Shown: positions 42,381 through 51,635 of the stretch, piece by piece | Layout: each line of letters starts with the position of its first letter | How positions within the stretch are numbered: position 1 is the stretch's first letter | Virus record (IMG/VR): IMGVR_UViG_3300044302_003481 | Location: 1 to 61,996 of that record | Direction: 5' to 3' (one strand) | DNA: 61,996 bases | DNA from: a virus | Made by a program: the position numbers and the translations under genes | Notes under the pieces: model-generated | What the model was told of the DNA's origin: nothing | The model's database searches: none | Seen by the model: the letters and a program-made list of their open reading frames with translations, nothing else

Positions 42381-42845
42381 TTAATTTCTAACTAAGGGTG
42401 CCTCTATCTTGACAATTAGTTGAGTTGTACTCGATGCTCTTCCAACGCGTACTAAATAATGTGTACTACCCGTTGGAGGAGTTGATGTTATACCACCTGC
42501 ACTAGTATCTGATAAATAGTAATCTGCAGCTCCAGTTAATCCTGAGGTTGATAATTGACCATGAGTAACAACATCTACAGTCTCTCCTGTCGTCTTAGTC
42601 GTTCTAACAAAACCAATACAAGTAGCTTTATCAATCGTGTCATTTGCAATTGCTTTTCCTATCTTTCCATCGCTAGAACGAGAATAAACAGCATCTCCTT
42701 GACTAACATTTTCAAAAGCAGCAGCACTAAACCCAATAATCGAGTAAACCTGTTTACCAGCTATTGTTGTTTTTAAATCTATTAGAACACCTATTAAGCC
42801 TTCTGCATTTGACTCATAAGGTTCTTGATCTTTTGCACCTGACAT
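42381..42845 (-). CDS. Virion protein, paralogue of the upstream gene (154 aa)
   Basis: The protein is a tandem paralogue of 42845-43378: both begin with an NAEG/NVEG..VLIDL stretch and share AFENVSQGDAVYSRSSDG and a strand-rich C-terminus with RVGRASSTTQLIVKIE. The two genes overlap by one base. They are probably minor fibre or decoration proteins. An older duplication is implied. Confidence 0.6.
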   Translation of the reverse strand: MSGAKDQEPYESNAEGLIGVLIDLKTTIAGKQVYSIIGFSAAAFENVSQGDAVYSRSSDGKIGKAIANDTIDKATCIGFVRTTKTTGETVDVVTHGQLSTSGLTGAADYYLSDTSAGGITSTPPTGSTHYLVRVGRASSTTQLIVKIEAPLVRN

Positions 42846-43378
42846 TAATCTATCCTTATAGGTGGTTCTACACGAATACTAAAAATAGAAGTTGTAGCAC
42901 CTTCTCCTACTCGTACAATAGCTTGACCCGATCCTGAAGGAACTGTAGTTGTAATAGCACCTGCAGTTGAAGGACTTAGATAATAAATATCTCCTGGATC
43001 GATAGTACTTGGCATCGTTTTAACACCAGTTGTTATTACCTTGCATGTGCCTGTGGCTGAAGTAGCAGCATCAGCTAAACCAATAACATGAGAATTTTCT
43101 AAAGACCCATTAGCCGCACTAGCCTTACCTACCTGCCCATCTGAAGCTCTCATATATAAAGCCTCACCTTCAGCTACATTTTCAAAAGCAGTGGCGTCAA
43201 AACTTAAACGTGTCGGAGCATACGTAGGAAAACCTTCTTTTAAATCTATTAATGCATCTACCAAACCACGATAATTTGGTTCATACGGAATTCGTGTTTT
43301 AGTAAAAGAATTTGCATCTAGCAGATCAACTAAAACTGCTATTGCACCTTCTACATTTGGTTCGTATCCTGTAGCCAT
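42845..43378 (-). CDS. Virion protein, paralogue of the downstream gene (177 aa)
   Basis: See the paralogue at 42381-42845. Here the shared segment reads ATAFENVAEGEALYMRASDG, and the start contains two copies of a YEPN..G..V.L.DL motif (residues 4-21 and 33-50). It lies in the minus-strand fibre block, so it is probably a tail protein. Confidence 0.6.
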   Translation of the reverse strand: MATGYEPNVEGAIAVLVDLLDANSFTKTRIPYEPNYRGLVDALIDLKEGFPTYAPTRLSFDATAFENVAEGEALYMRASDGQVGKASAANGSLENSHVIGLADAATSATGTCKVITTGVKTMPSTIDPGDIYYLSPSTAGAITTTVPSGSGQAIVRVGEGATTSIFSIRVEPPIRID

Positions 43379-43445
43379 AATCTTTATCTATTAAATATCA
43401 TTTTAATTTGTAAACTCCTTTAGAATAGAAATATAGGAGGTCAGA

Positions 43446-43691
43446 ATGTCAACAGAAGTAATAGCCGCCATTATTTCAGGAAGCATTGGTGCTTTTGCTG
43501 GTATAACGCGAGCATTCTCAAACTTTAATCAAAAATTAGAAAAGAGATTTGAATATATTGAGCGTGACCTTGATAATCTAGAAGATAGAGTTGTACGTGA
43601 TTACGTGTTAAAAGAAGACTTTTTAAGAGAAATGCAAGCTGTCCATAACAAATTGGATCGCATCCTAGATCATTTGTTAGCTCAGCATTAA
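43446..43691 (+). CDS. Membrane-anchored coiled-coil protein (81 aa), opposite strand
   Basis: A hydrophobic N-terminus (EVIAAIISGSIGAFAGI, about 4-20) precedes a long coiled coil rich in Leu, Glu, Arg and Asp (QKLEKRFEYIERDLDNLED). It is encoded alone on the plus strand within 26 kb of minus-strand virion genes, and an AGGAGG precedes its ATG by 6 bp. It overlaps the next minus gene by 4 nt. It could be a spanin-like or anti-host membrane protein. Confidence 0.65.
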   Translation: MSTEVIAAIISGSIGAFAGITRAFSNFNQKLEKRFEYIERDLDNLEDRVVRDYVLKEDFLREMQAVHNKLDRILDHLLAQH

Positions 43692-44119
43692 GGACCTATA
43701 ACAACCCAAGAGGTACTTGCAAGTAAGTAGATAGCTAACTTACTGGTAGACGTATTATAGTGTAACTGACCATCTACAGGATTAGCCGGATAACCAGCAC
43801 TTACAGAGGCAACGGCTTTAGCTGTCTGCCAATTGGAACCATCATATATTTTATAGATCTGAGTACTAGCTGTATCTAACCAAGATTCACCTTTACTAAG
43901 AGAACTAAAACCTGCTGCAGAAGTATTAGGAGCAGTCGAACCAATAGAAATAGGTCCTACTTTAATTAAACCTGTTGAAGGAGAAGATGTATTATCAGCG
44001 AAAAAGAGTCCAGGGTCGCCTGCATTATTATTAACAGCTAACTCAGCAGTACCAAGACGAATAGGATAAGGTCGGTCATTGAGAGTACTAGAACGACGAG
44101 AAAGAATTTGTACAGCCAT
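43688..44119 (-). CDS. Tail fibre base-like protein (143 aa)
   Basis: The N-terminus (LSRRSSTLNDRPYPIRLGTAE, cut by residues L5 to E25) resembles Mtd_N domains, followed by strand-rich sequence (GSNWQTAKAVASV). It is short for a receptor-binding protein and is probably a fibre base or collar protein. It is three bases from the 754-aa protein. Confidence 0.55.
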   Translation of the reverse strand: MAVQILSRRSSTLNDRPYPIRLGTAELAVNNNAGDPGLFFADNTSSPSTGLIKVGPISIGSTAPNTSAAGFSSLSKGESWLDTASTQIYKIYDGSNWQTAKAVASVSAGYPANPVDGQLHYNTSTSKLAIYLLASTSWVVIGP

Positions 44120-44121
44120 AT

Positions 44122-46386
44122 CTAAATATTAATATAAAGATCAGAATCAACAACGACATCCTGATCAGTAATAGGATTATAAGTATCGCTATCTATTGTA
44201 CTTGTAGAAGCCGTAGTACTAGTAGGAATACCATTAATAAAAGCACCTCCATCAATAACACCTGCTTCATAATCAGAAGCAAATTCATCAATAGGCTTAT
44301 CAACTATGCCAAGCTTTGTATCTTCTAATAAAGCTGGAGATCTATTAAATAACTTGTTAATTAACGTAATCATTCGATTAGTAGTATTAACAGCTTTTCC
44401 ATCTCGACTCAAATTCCCATCTGCATCTCGTTTTAAACCATCAGTAAGGGTCATTCCAATTACAGATGGATCAAAATCAGAAATAGATTGGGGTTGATTT
44501 CGATTACCAATAACAGTTTTGCCTCCACTCCACTTTGTATTTTGTTGAGTTAATTTTAATAACTCATAGTTATCTTGTACTTTTAATTTCTCTTTACTAA
44601 AGTTCTTTTCAAATTTCTCTAAACCAGCTCCAATAGGTTTATCACTTGGCTCTAATAACCAAGAACGAACATAATCATGTTTTTTTAAATTACTAACGGT
44701 GCAATAACCACTGCCAGTATCACTGAAAGGATAAACAACAGTAAAACTATTTGGATCAGGTACCGAACTAATGGTGTATTCACCAGAAACGGCATTGCCA
44801 CTTGTAAATGTCAGTTCTATCTTAGTATTAGCTTGTAGATTATGATTGTCAACATTAACAGTTATATTTGGACCATCTTGAACGTACTTAGCAGCTAAAT
44901 CAATAGGTTCATTTCCTTCATCATGTGTAAGAGCAAACATCGCTGCATAAATATGCTTACACCAACGCATTTGATAATACATTAAACTCTGAAAATCAAC
45001 TGATTTTGTATCTTCATATTCTGGTAATTCATAAAAATTATTAATAACGGTAAAACCTAAATCTCTAAAAGTACCTGGAATATCTCTTTCTTCACTGACT
45101 GTTCCATCTGGCTGTAAAACACCACCTGGTTTAGTTGATCTAACAGTCGTTCTTGGAAATTTATCAGAAAGTAAATCACTATATAAATTATAACTATCAC
45201 GTCTTGAAAAGTCTTGACAAGAGCATTGCCATCGTAATTCAGTTGTTAAAAATCTACCTACAAGAAAACCACGATGAGCAGGTACAACAGTCGATGTCAC
45301 CTCATCAGCAGTTGTAGCTCCATAACTATCAGCTCTTTGAAATATAATTTCTTTTGTTACAGCATCTAAACCAGTAACCGTGTAACCTACATAATTTTTG
45401 TAATCTCTACCTCTAAGTAGACGACTAACAGTTACATTACCTGATGTTGTACCACTAAGAAGAGTACTTAAAGTGAACTGAGTAGTACTAGTAACAGTAA
45501 TTGTATATCGACCAGAGGTAACAGTACCACTAGTGACATCAATAAATACCTTATTTCCTGAAGATAAACCATGAGCAGATGGACATGTAATTGTAACTGT
45601 AGAGCCACTTCTTGAATAAGTGGAGGCAAGCCCTGGATCTTTTTCTATAATCCGATCAGCTAACCGTTCGCCTGAAAAGAAAGAAAGCTCTGTAGGCAAA
45701 TAACGAATACGAACTCTTGTAGTAGTCCAACGCGAATCCCCAAAAGTAGTCGATAAATAATAGTTAACATTTCCGTTGTTAGTTGCCGATGCTGAAGTAG
45801 TGACAGTAAATGTATTTTGTGTAGTGCTTACGATTGAGAGTGTTTCGTCAACACCTCCTCCAGTTGAAATATCTAACCAGACACTTTCTCCAGGATATAA
45901 ACCATGATCTTGTTTAGTAACAACTAACGTTGTACCTGATTGACTGTATGTAGCACTGACAGATTTACCTAAATATCTTACCCCAAGGATTGGCAAACCA
46001 TAATCGTAAAAGCTGAATGCATCTGTATCACGCATTCCAACAATATGTTCTCCTAATTCTTGATTAGTAGAGGGAAAAGTATAGAGTCTTGCAGGAATAA
46101 ATACACCTGGAAACTGCTGAAAAGTAAAGTATAAACGGTAATCACCACGACGTTGTCTTTCGTTCGCAGTGGAACCTAACATACTTTGAGTTAACGTATA
46201 TAATTCAAATCCTTTACGCCATCTACTCCATAATGAATCGGTATTATAAAATCTAATTTCACTATTTTTATAACTTCTTCCACCACTTTCGGCTACAGAA
46301 AAAGCACCATTATCTAGATTCTTTGAAAACCCTTTATCAAAATCTGTTTTGGGCGAAGTATTAAATTTACCTATACCAAAAGGCAT
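44122..46386 (-). CDS. Large tail protein (754 aa), possible nozzle, with inserted beta domains
   Basis: Size and position fit the nozzle or tubular B protein of short-tailed phages, but I see no diagnostic motif. It contains at least three copies of a small beta domain with pattern HGL..G..V.......G...I....TFTV (about residues 158-205, 270-320 and 505-560). A related domain occurs in the neighbouring 262-aa protein, suggesting shuffling of an Ig-like module. It starts 8 bp after that gene. Confidence 0.55.
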   Translation of the reverse strand: MPFGIGKFNTSPKTDFDKGFSKNLDNGAFSVAESGGRSYKNSEIRFYNTDSLWSRWRKGFELYTLTQSMLGSTANERQRRGDYRLYFTFQQFPGVFIPARLYTFPSTNQELGEHIVGMRDTDAFSFYDYGLPILGVRYLGKSVSATYSQSGTTLVVTKQDHGLYPGESVWLDISTGGGVDETLSIVSTTQNTFTVTTSASATNNGNVNYYLSTTFGDSRWTTTRVRIRYLPTELSFFSGERLADRIIEKDPGLASTYSRSGSTVTITCPSAHGLSSGNKVFIDVTSGTVTSGRYTITVTSTTQFTLSTLLSGTTSGNVTVSRLLRGRDYKNYVGYTVTGLDAVTKEIIFQRADSYGATTADEVTSTVVPAHRGFLVGRFLTTELRWQCSCQDFSRRDSYNLYSDLLSDKFPRTTVRSTKPGGVLQPDGTVSEERDIPGTFRDLGFTVINNFYELPEYEDTKSVDFQSLMYYQMRWCKHIYAAMFALTHDEGNEPIDLAAKYVQDGPNITVNVDNHNLQANTKIELTFTSGNAVSGEYTISSVPDPNSFTVVYPFSDTGSGYCTVSNLKKHDYVRSWLLEPSDKPIGAGLEKFEKNFSKEKLKVQDNYELLKLTQQNTKWSGGKTVIGNRNQPQSISDFDPSVIGMTLTDGLKRDADGNLSRDGKAVNTTNRMITLINKLFNRSPALLEDTKLGIVDKPIDEFASDYEAGVIDGGAFINGIPTSTTASTSTIDSDTYNPITDQDVVVDSDLYINI

Positions 46387-46394
46387 CTTTTAAT

Positions 46395-47183
46395 TTAGTA
46401 ATATCCACCTTGTATATTACAATAGAAACCATTCGTCAAAGCCGCTGTACCGCTAACAGAGACGTATAAAGCCTGTCCACGCTTAAGCATTAATCCTCTT
46501 TGTTTAGGAGCTATTTCATTATTAGCAGAACCAAAATTAGAACCAGCCTGAACAACAGGATGATTAATAAGAGGTAGAACTTCTTTTAAAGTTAAACTAC
46601 AATATTGTGTAGCAGCTACAGCATCAATACTTGCAACAAATAGTGGGAAGAACTGATTAATATTAGTAACTGTTCCTGTACTTACTAAATAAAAACAAAA
46701 ATCAATTGGATCATAAACATCTACATTACCTGTAATTGTTCCACCAAGACTAGGAATAGTAACAGTAAATGTTGTTGGAGTAATAGTGACAATTGTAAAT
46801 GTACCATCTATTGGAACAGTTCCACTGTTATAGCTGGTAAAGTTTAAAAATACTGCTTGACCTACTTCTAAATTATGACCACCAGAAATAGTTATTGTTG
46901 CAGTAGTCGAGTTTGCTGAATAAGTACCAGAAGTCGCTGTTCTAGCATCAATCTTTTCAATTACTCTTTTGCTATAACGAAACCAAATCTCATCTATATA
47001 TGCTCCACTAATAGATGTATCTGTCAAAGCAGAGTCAACATCAAAAACTTTTGTAGAGTTACCAACAGCAGTTGGAATAAGACTGGTAGAAAAGGCTTGA
47101 CCTGATGCAACAGTTAATAAAGTAGAAGTCGTCGCTGGACGATCTACCATTAACGGTTGTTTATTCGAACTACTACTTGACAC
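46395..47183 (-). CDS. Virion protein with a beta insertion domain (262 aa)
   Basis: Residues about 90-155 form the same beta domain as in the 754-aa protein (SGGHNLEVGQAVFLNF then TFTIVTITPTTFTV). The flanking regions are also strand-rich. The N-terminus has a Ser run. It belongs to the tail/connector block. Confidence 0.55.
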   Translation of the reverse strand: MSSSSSNKQPLMVDRPATTSTLLTVASGQAFSTSLIPTAVGNSTKVFDVDSALTDTSISGAYIDEIWFRYSKRVIEKIDARTATSGTYSANSTTATITISGGHNLEVGQAVFLNFTSYNSGTVPIDGTFTIVTITPTTFTVTIPSLGGTITGNVDVYDPIDFCFYLVSTGTVTNINQFFPLFVASIDAVAATQYCSLTLKEVLPLINHPVVQAGSNFGSANNEIAPKQRGLMLKRGQALYVSVSGTAALTNGFYCNIQGGYY

Positions 47184-47228
47184 TTTTATTGATAGATAGA
47201 CTTAATTTCAATTATAACTGAAGGTTTT

Positions 47229-47552
47229 TTACCAGCGAGCTACTTTTGGATCAAGATCTTCTTCAAAAGTTCTCCAAGGATCTTGTTGATCGTATGCATC
47301 GTTCTGCTCTTGTGTTTCCCATGCATCACTATCTTTAGGCTTAAATCCTCTTCCAACACCTTGAGGGGCATCTTGATACCCTGGAGTTATACCTGCAATA
47401 TTCTTCTGTCCTGCCATACGTTGTTGTCTTCCTTCAGTAAAACGCCTACCAGTGTCAGGTCCCTCTGACTCCCAAGGTATTCTTTCTCTTCTTGCACCAA
47501 AAAGATACCCGTTTCTTGTTGTAGGTTGAACAGCGTTAAAACGTCCTGCCAT
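47229..47552 (-). CDS. Hypothetical Arg/Gln-rich protein (107 aa)
   Basis: A hydrophilic, presumably disordered 107-residue protein rich in Arg, Gln and Gly, with RQQRMAGQKN near residue 43. Similar small polar proteins are at 48172-48468 and 47942-48169. It is one base from the beta protein at 47554. Function unknown; maybe a minor virion protein. Confidence 0.5.
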   Translation of the reverse strand: MAGRFNAVQPTTRNGYLFGARRERIPWESEGPDTGRRFTEGRQQRMAGQKNIAGITPGYQDAPQGVGRGFKPKDSDAWETQEQNDAYDQQDPWRTFEEDLDPKVARW

Positions 47553-47553
47553 C

Positions 47554-47898
47554 TTATGCAGCCGCTACATTGAAGGTTACAGTAGCCGCAGTACCACCTG
47601 CCTCACTTACCCAATTTGTTCTTACCCACTTAACTGGTCTTCCAGAAACACTATAAGAAGTTGTTCCATTAGCAGTTATTGTCTGATTAGCTATTATTGG
47701 AGCATAATTAGTTCCATCAACGCTACCTTCTAATCTAACAATTACGTTTGTATCAACACTGGCAACAGTAACAATAAAAGTGTAATCCCTTGTAGAGAAA
47801 GTATTATTAACAGCTACTTGTAAAGCGGTACCAACAGCTGGTGCTGATAACGTACTTTCTGTACTGAAAATAGTATCCTGAAAATAATTTATAGCCAT
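47554..47898 (-). CDS. Small beta-structured virion protein (114 aa)
   Basis: A 114-residue strand-rich protein (RDYTFIVTVASVDTNVIVRL, then PVKWVRTNWVSEAGG) typical of phage decoration or tail-tube-like proteins. I cannot name the family. It is placed between small polar proteins in the virion operon. Confidence 0.55.
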   Translation of the reverse strand: MAINYFQDTIFSTESTLSAPAVGTALQVAVNNTFSTRDYTFIVTVASVDTNVIVRLEGSVDGTNYAPIIANQTITANGTTSYSVSGRPVKWVRTNWVSEAGGTAATVTFNVAAA

Positions 47899-47941
47899 AA
47901 AACTAGAACTGACTTATTACCTAGAATAACAGGGGGAAACG

Positions 47942-48169
47942 CTACGTATTATCCCTAAATTTATTTGCAAAATCCTTTTTAAAAATACTTAAAAATTCCT
48001 TACCTTTACTTTCTTTACTCTTAGCAGTTCCTGTTCTTTCAGTAGAATCAGTCCATCTCTTATATCCACCAAGTGACTTAGGATCTGCCTTGGCAGTTTT
48101 ATACTTTTCTCCATACTTACTACCGCGTTCAGTAGTATTTTCCCAATCCATATCATCGAAAATCGACAT
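47942..48169 (-). CDS. Small basic polar protein (75 aa)
   Basis: A 75-residue protein rich in Lys, Asp, Gly and Thr, without hydrophobic core sequence. It follows the 98-aa gene by two bases and is probably co-translated. Function unknown. Confidence 0.5.
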   Translation of the reverse strand: MSIFDDMDWENTTERGSKYGEKYKTAKADPKSLGGYKRWTDSTERTGTAKSKESKGKEFLSIFKKDFANKFRDNT

Positions 48170-48171
48170 AA

Positions 48172-48468
48172 TTACCTCCAGGGGTCTCTGCTATTTTTTA
48201 AATTCTCAGACTCTGCTTTAGTAGCCTGAGGAGTATTTGAAAATTTATTAGCCGAATGTAATTCTTTTTCTACTTCAGTAGTTTCACTTGGAGTAGGTCT
48301 CTCTATTCTTTCTCTTTCTCTATTAAGAGATTTTTGTCCTTCTGAAGTAGCTCCAAGACGTTGAGCTCCTCTATTACGATCCTGTTGATCCCGTTCTCTT
48401 TGAGAAGCAGAATAATCAGTAGCTAATCGTTTAGCTCTTTCTCTCTTTGCAGCTGGATCTAATGCCAT
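48172..48468 (-). CDS. Small highly charged protein (98 aa)
   Basis: A 98-residue Arg/Glu/Gln-rich protein, helical and probably disordered (RERDQQDRNRGAQRLG). No family is recognised. It lies in the head-tail block between the connector-like gene and another small polar gene. Confidence 0.5.
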   Translation of the reverse strand: MALDPAAKRERAKRLATDYSASQRERDQQDRNRGAQRLGATSEGQKSLNRERERIERPTPSETTEVEKELHSANKFSNTPQATKAESENLKNSRDPWR

Positions 48469-48479
48469 AATGAAAACTC

Positions 48480-48959
48480 CTAACGATAATTAGTTTCAAG
48501 AACAATTCTGGTACCAACAGCAACGTCAGCAGGTCCAGGTAAGGCTTGAATAAATTCAGCCCCTTCTCTATTGAAACGATAACGTGCTTGCTCTGGATTT
48601 CTATAGTTTGGAACATATAAATGGAGAGCTAATCTATCTGTTTCATATAAATAAATCTGCGTCCAAGTTTTAAGTGTCTCTTTAAAATCAGAAGTTGAAA
48701 TTGTTCTATCAACGTCACCTAAAATACTCTCTATTCTACTTTTTGGAACTGAATCATTATTAACGCTACCAGTCATATCAGTGCGTTTTTCAGCCTCGTC
48801 ACAACGACTAATCTGTTCAACAATCTTGTCATACCAAAAAGAGTCCTGAATATTATTCATTGCCTCTTCAAGTCGCGCTTGGTCACCAGCTGGTACCGAG
48901 GTTAAATTATAACCTAGATGCCAACGCACCTTAGATTGTACATAAGTATCAAGCTTCAT
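48480..48959 (-). CDS. Head-tail connector-like protein (159 aa)
   Basis: A soluble protein with a helical first half and a mixed second half (TWTQIYLYETDRLALHLYV, then GTRIVLETNY). Its size and position after capsid genes fit a tubular A/adaptor protein, but this is positional inference. It begins 26 bp after the helix-hairpin-helix gene. Confidence 0.45.
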   Translation of the reverse strand: MKLDTYVQSKVRWHLGYNLTSVPAGDQARLEEAMNNIQDSFWYDKIVEQISRCDEAEKRTDMTGSVNNDSVPKSRIESILGDVDRTISTSDFKETLKTWTQIYLYETDRLALHLYVPNYRNPEQARYRFNREGAEFIQALPGPADVAVGTRIVLETNYR

Positions 48960-48985
48960 TAATCAACACTAAAACAAGCCTAGTG

Positions 48986-49426
48986 TCAGTCTACTCGGAC
49001 TAAGTTCTCCTTAAAAATTTCATCCCAATCAACTCGTTTAATATTTCTCAATTGTTCTAACTTCTGAAATCTTTCACCAGATTGGGAAGTCTGTAAATCT
49101 TTAATATCACGAGCTGTTTTAAGACCTACCCCAGGTAACGCATCAGCAATTTGACGTGCAGAAGCAGTATTAATATTGACACGAGTATCAATGGGGAAAG
49201 TCTCTCTTGTAGTTAGTTTTGCAGGTTTAACTCCTTCAGCTGCTAATTCTGCAGTAAGACGTTCTTCTGTGCGTATTTTTTCATTAGTAGCATCTATATG
49301 AGGAGTCAAATCACACTCATCTACATATAAAACTTCATCTTGTGCATCTAGGCACATCATGATGCCTTCACCATGAGAAGAGATAACTTCAACAAGTCCT
49401 CCAGTGACTTTGTATTGATACAACAT
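48986..49426 (-). CDS. Helix-hairpin-helix protein (146 aa)
   Basis: Residues about 86-112 carry VNINTASARQIADALPGVGL then KTARDIKD, a complete ComEA-type helix-hairpin-helix that binds DNA backbones without sequence specificity. The N-terminal 60 residues are strand-rich. Its place inside the capsid-tail operon is unusual. It may bind packaged DNA at the portal or act as a structural adaptor that reuses the fold. Confidence 0.6.
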   Translation of the reverse strand: MLYQYKVTGGLVEVISSHGEGIMMCLDAQDEVLYVDECDLTPHIDATNEKIRTEERLTAELAAEGVKPAKLTTRETFPIDTRVNINTASARQIADALPGVGLKTARDIKDLQTSQSGERFQKLEQLRNIKRVDWDEIFKENLVRVD

Positions 49427-49477
49427 AAACAGACTAGGTTGATACGTTACGACAATAACCCTACTAAACCTTAGCTT

Positions 49478-49570
49478 TTAAAGCGGATGGTTAGGGTGAG
49501 AGTTATCCATCAATAATCCAATTAAAGCTAAAGTGATACCCATAATAAATATCACAGTGATTAATTGCAT
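49478..49570 (-). CDS. Tiny membrane peptide (30 aa)
   Basis: An ATG at 49570 opens 30 codons: a single hydrophobic helix (QLITVIFIMGITLALIGLLM) and a short polar tail. It sits just after a terminator and could be part of the next transcript. Very short; low confidence. The rest of 49427-49653 holds only the terminator. Confidence 0.35.
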   Translation of the reverse strand: MQLITVIFIMGITLALIGLLMDNSHPNHPL

Positions 49571-49602
49571 AATGAATTTGTCAGTACACAAATTATAGAC
49601 AA

Positions 49603-49628
49603 GAAAAAAGCGAGCCACAAGGACTCGC
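49603..49628 (-). terminator. Rho-independent terminator after the second head protein
   Basis: On the minus strand GCGAGTCC and GGCTCGC pair around TTGT with one bulge and are followed by TTTTTT. It ends the transcript containing the capsid gene and the 273-aa gene. Confidence 0.75.
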
Positions 49629-49653
49629 CTAATTCTCTTAATCTAAAAGATTA

Positions 49654-50475
49654 TTACTCGTCGTTACCACCTAACTGAGAGGCGAAATCGATGAATCCTT
49701 GGATATCATTCCAAGAAACATTAGCAGCAGGACGTAGATAGTTCACGCGGCAAAGAATGTAGCCTGCGCGACCAGCAGTTGAATCGTCAGCACTAATATA
49801 AACACCATCACCAGACACAGAAGTGTTAGTAATTGCGTTTACATTGTATACCTTGAATGTGGTATCTGCTACAACCTTATACATCATGGAATCAGCAGCA
49901 TCACCAGCAGCAATTGTGCTAGTTACGCTTGACCAGAATGGTAGGTTGCCTGTTGTTGTGTCAGCAGCTCCTTGAGCAAAAGCACTAGAAGCAGCAGTAA
50001 TTGAAGAACTAGCTGCAGCTAGACCATTTAACTGAGTAGCTGGAACACCGAGTGGTGCGCCACTGTTGTCAGGTCCTAGAAGTAGTAGCTCAGTACTTGT
50101 AGCTCCTAAGTCAGCTGTTACAGGTGCAGCAGGGAATCCTGCGCGATCTGCAGCGAGAGTAGGAACATCCTGTCCAATAGCGATTGAAGCTCCGTAGACA
50201 TAAGCTGGACGAGCAGCACTAGCTTGTACAACAAGGCTAGTACGATCATCACGAACTCTGTCTCCAGAACGTCTATCAGGAGAAGGTACTGTGATATTGA
50301 AGCTCTTGTAAGAGGCTTTATCAGCCGCTACGTTGGAAACTTTTACATAACCAACAATTTCAAATGCTTCAACACCTGGAAGGCCGAAAACGCCTTCGTC
50401 GTTGTAACCAGAAAGTCTATTAATCTGATTACCTGGCTGGAGAACGGCTCCAGATTGTCCTTTATAAGATGCCAT
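49654..50475 (-). CDS. Probable second head protein or decoration protein (273 aa)
   Basis: The 273-residue, Ala/Ser/Asp-rich protein is predicted beta-rich with no enzyme motif. It begins 14 bp after the capsid stop with a perfect AGGAGG nine bases before the ATG, and ends at a strong terminator. Strong translation signals and pairing with the capsid gene suggest an abundant virion component, such as a capsid decoration protein. This is inference from context. Confidence 0.6.
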   Translation of the reverse strand: MASYKGQSGAVLQPGNQINRLSGYNDEGVFGLPGVEAFEIVGYVKVSNVAADKASYKSFNITVPSPDRRSGDRVRDDRTSLVVQASAARPAYVYGASIAIGQDVPTLAADRAGFPAAPVTADLGATSTELLLLGPDNSGAPLGVPATQLNGLAAASSSITAASSAFAQGAADTTTGNLPFWSSVTSTIAAGDAADSMMYKVVADTTFKVYNVNAITNTSVSGDGVYISADDSTAGRAGYILCRVNYLRPAANVSWNDIQGFIDFASQLGGNDE

Positions 50476-50489
50476 TAGTTAATACCTCC

Positions 50490-51635
50490 TTATTCAGTGA
50501 TAGTGAAGGCTGTTGTAATGAAGTCCTTATTCAAGTTCGCAAAGCCGGCATAAAGTTGCCATATCAAAATGATAAAGCGACTGAAGTCGTCGTTGTTATT
50601 AATTAGAACTTGAGCATTTGGACCACCAATACCTACACCGATCGCCTGAGGGCCGAAGAATAGGCCGGCAGGAGTTTTCTTAGTTTGTGCACCATTACCA
50701 TCGCCGATATCGACCGAGATCTCTTTGTCAGGGAAGTTAGTAGATTCGAAGAATCTAACACCTTCAAAAACAAATCCTGATGGCATAACTGGCTCGCCAG
50801 CTACGAATTGTGCTTGACCGTACTGTCCGCCACCGTAGATAGCCTGGTTAGGAGCCATTGCACCCATAAGAGGGTTAGGCTGTCCCATACCTGGGTAACG
50901 TGCAATTTCACGGAAGCCTTGATCAGCACGTAGATCTTTCATAAGTGAAGGATCTGCTATGCAACGATAGTAGCCATCAGCGAAAACTGGTACGTGACGC
51001 TTACGTAAGCTCTTAACAACGTCTAAAAGGTCAGTTTTTACATTGAACTTGAAGCGCTCAGAAGCGTATTCTGTAGCTGTGTAAGCAGTAAGAGTAGTGG
51101 AGTTACTCTTAGCTTTTCCGTTAGGATAGTAGTAACCACCTTGTGAATCACTACTTTGACCACGTGATTCAGTCTTGAATAGCTCGTCTAAGAAGACGCG
51201 ATCACGCCAACGGCGATAATCATCAAGAAGGGTAAGCGATCCTATTGACTGATGGAACATGTTAAGGTTCCCAGTATCAAGCAATAGACGCTGAGCGGTC
51301 ATTAATGTCTCACGAGCAATCTTGAATGTGCTAGGGAGATTTGTGTTATTTGGATCTGCTGGTCCAGTATATTCACGGAGAGATACTAGAACCTTGTCCT
51401 TGACAATAGATCTGCTGTTTGCTGTACCAATGGTTTGATCCTGAGTACGCTCACGGCTTGTCTTAGTGCCAGGGTTACCAAAGAACCTGTAGCGGTCTAA
51501 CTGAACAGTTTGACCAGGTTGCTTAGTAAAGTCATGTACGACTACTGGTTCGGCAGCCATCTCCACAATATACGCTGGATGGGGCCTATAAAGCTCCGCA
51601 CCAAGCAGTTTGGGGAAATCGTTGTCTATAAACAT
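50490..51635 (-). CDS. Major capsid protein (381 aa)
   Basis: Size, position (after portal and scaffold) and sequence features fit an HK97-fold capsid: an N-arm with PGQTVQLDRYRF, a central helix (LLDVVKSLRKRHVPVFADG) typical of the spine/P-domain, a YRCIADPSL stretch, and a C-terminal strand-rich A-domain. No protease domain or maturation motif is visible. A long structured leader precedes it. Several hundred copies per virion would be expected. Confidence 0.8.
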   Translation of the reverse strand: MFIDNDFPKLLGAELYRPHPAYIVEMAAEPVVVHDFTKQPGQTVQLDRYRFFGNPGTKTSRERTQDQTIGTANSRSIVKDKVLVSLREYTGPADPNNTNLPSTFKIARETLMTAQRLLLDTGNLNMFHQSIGSLTLLDDYRRWRDRVFLDELFKTESRGQSSDSQGGYYYPNGKAKSNSTTLTAYTATEYASERFKFNVKTDLLDVVKSLRKRHVPVFADGYYRCIADPSLMKDLRADQGFREIARYPGMGQPNPLMGAMAPNQAIYGGGQYGQAQFVAGEPVMPSGFVFEGVRFFESTNFPDKEISVDIGDGNGAQTKKTPAGLFFGPQAIGVGIGGPNAQVLINNNDDFSRFIILIWQLYAGFANLNKDFITTAFTITE

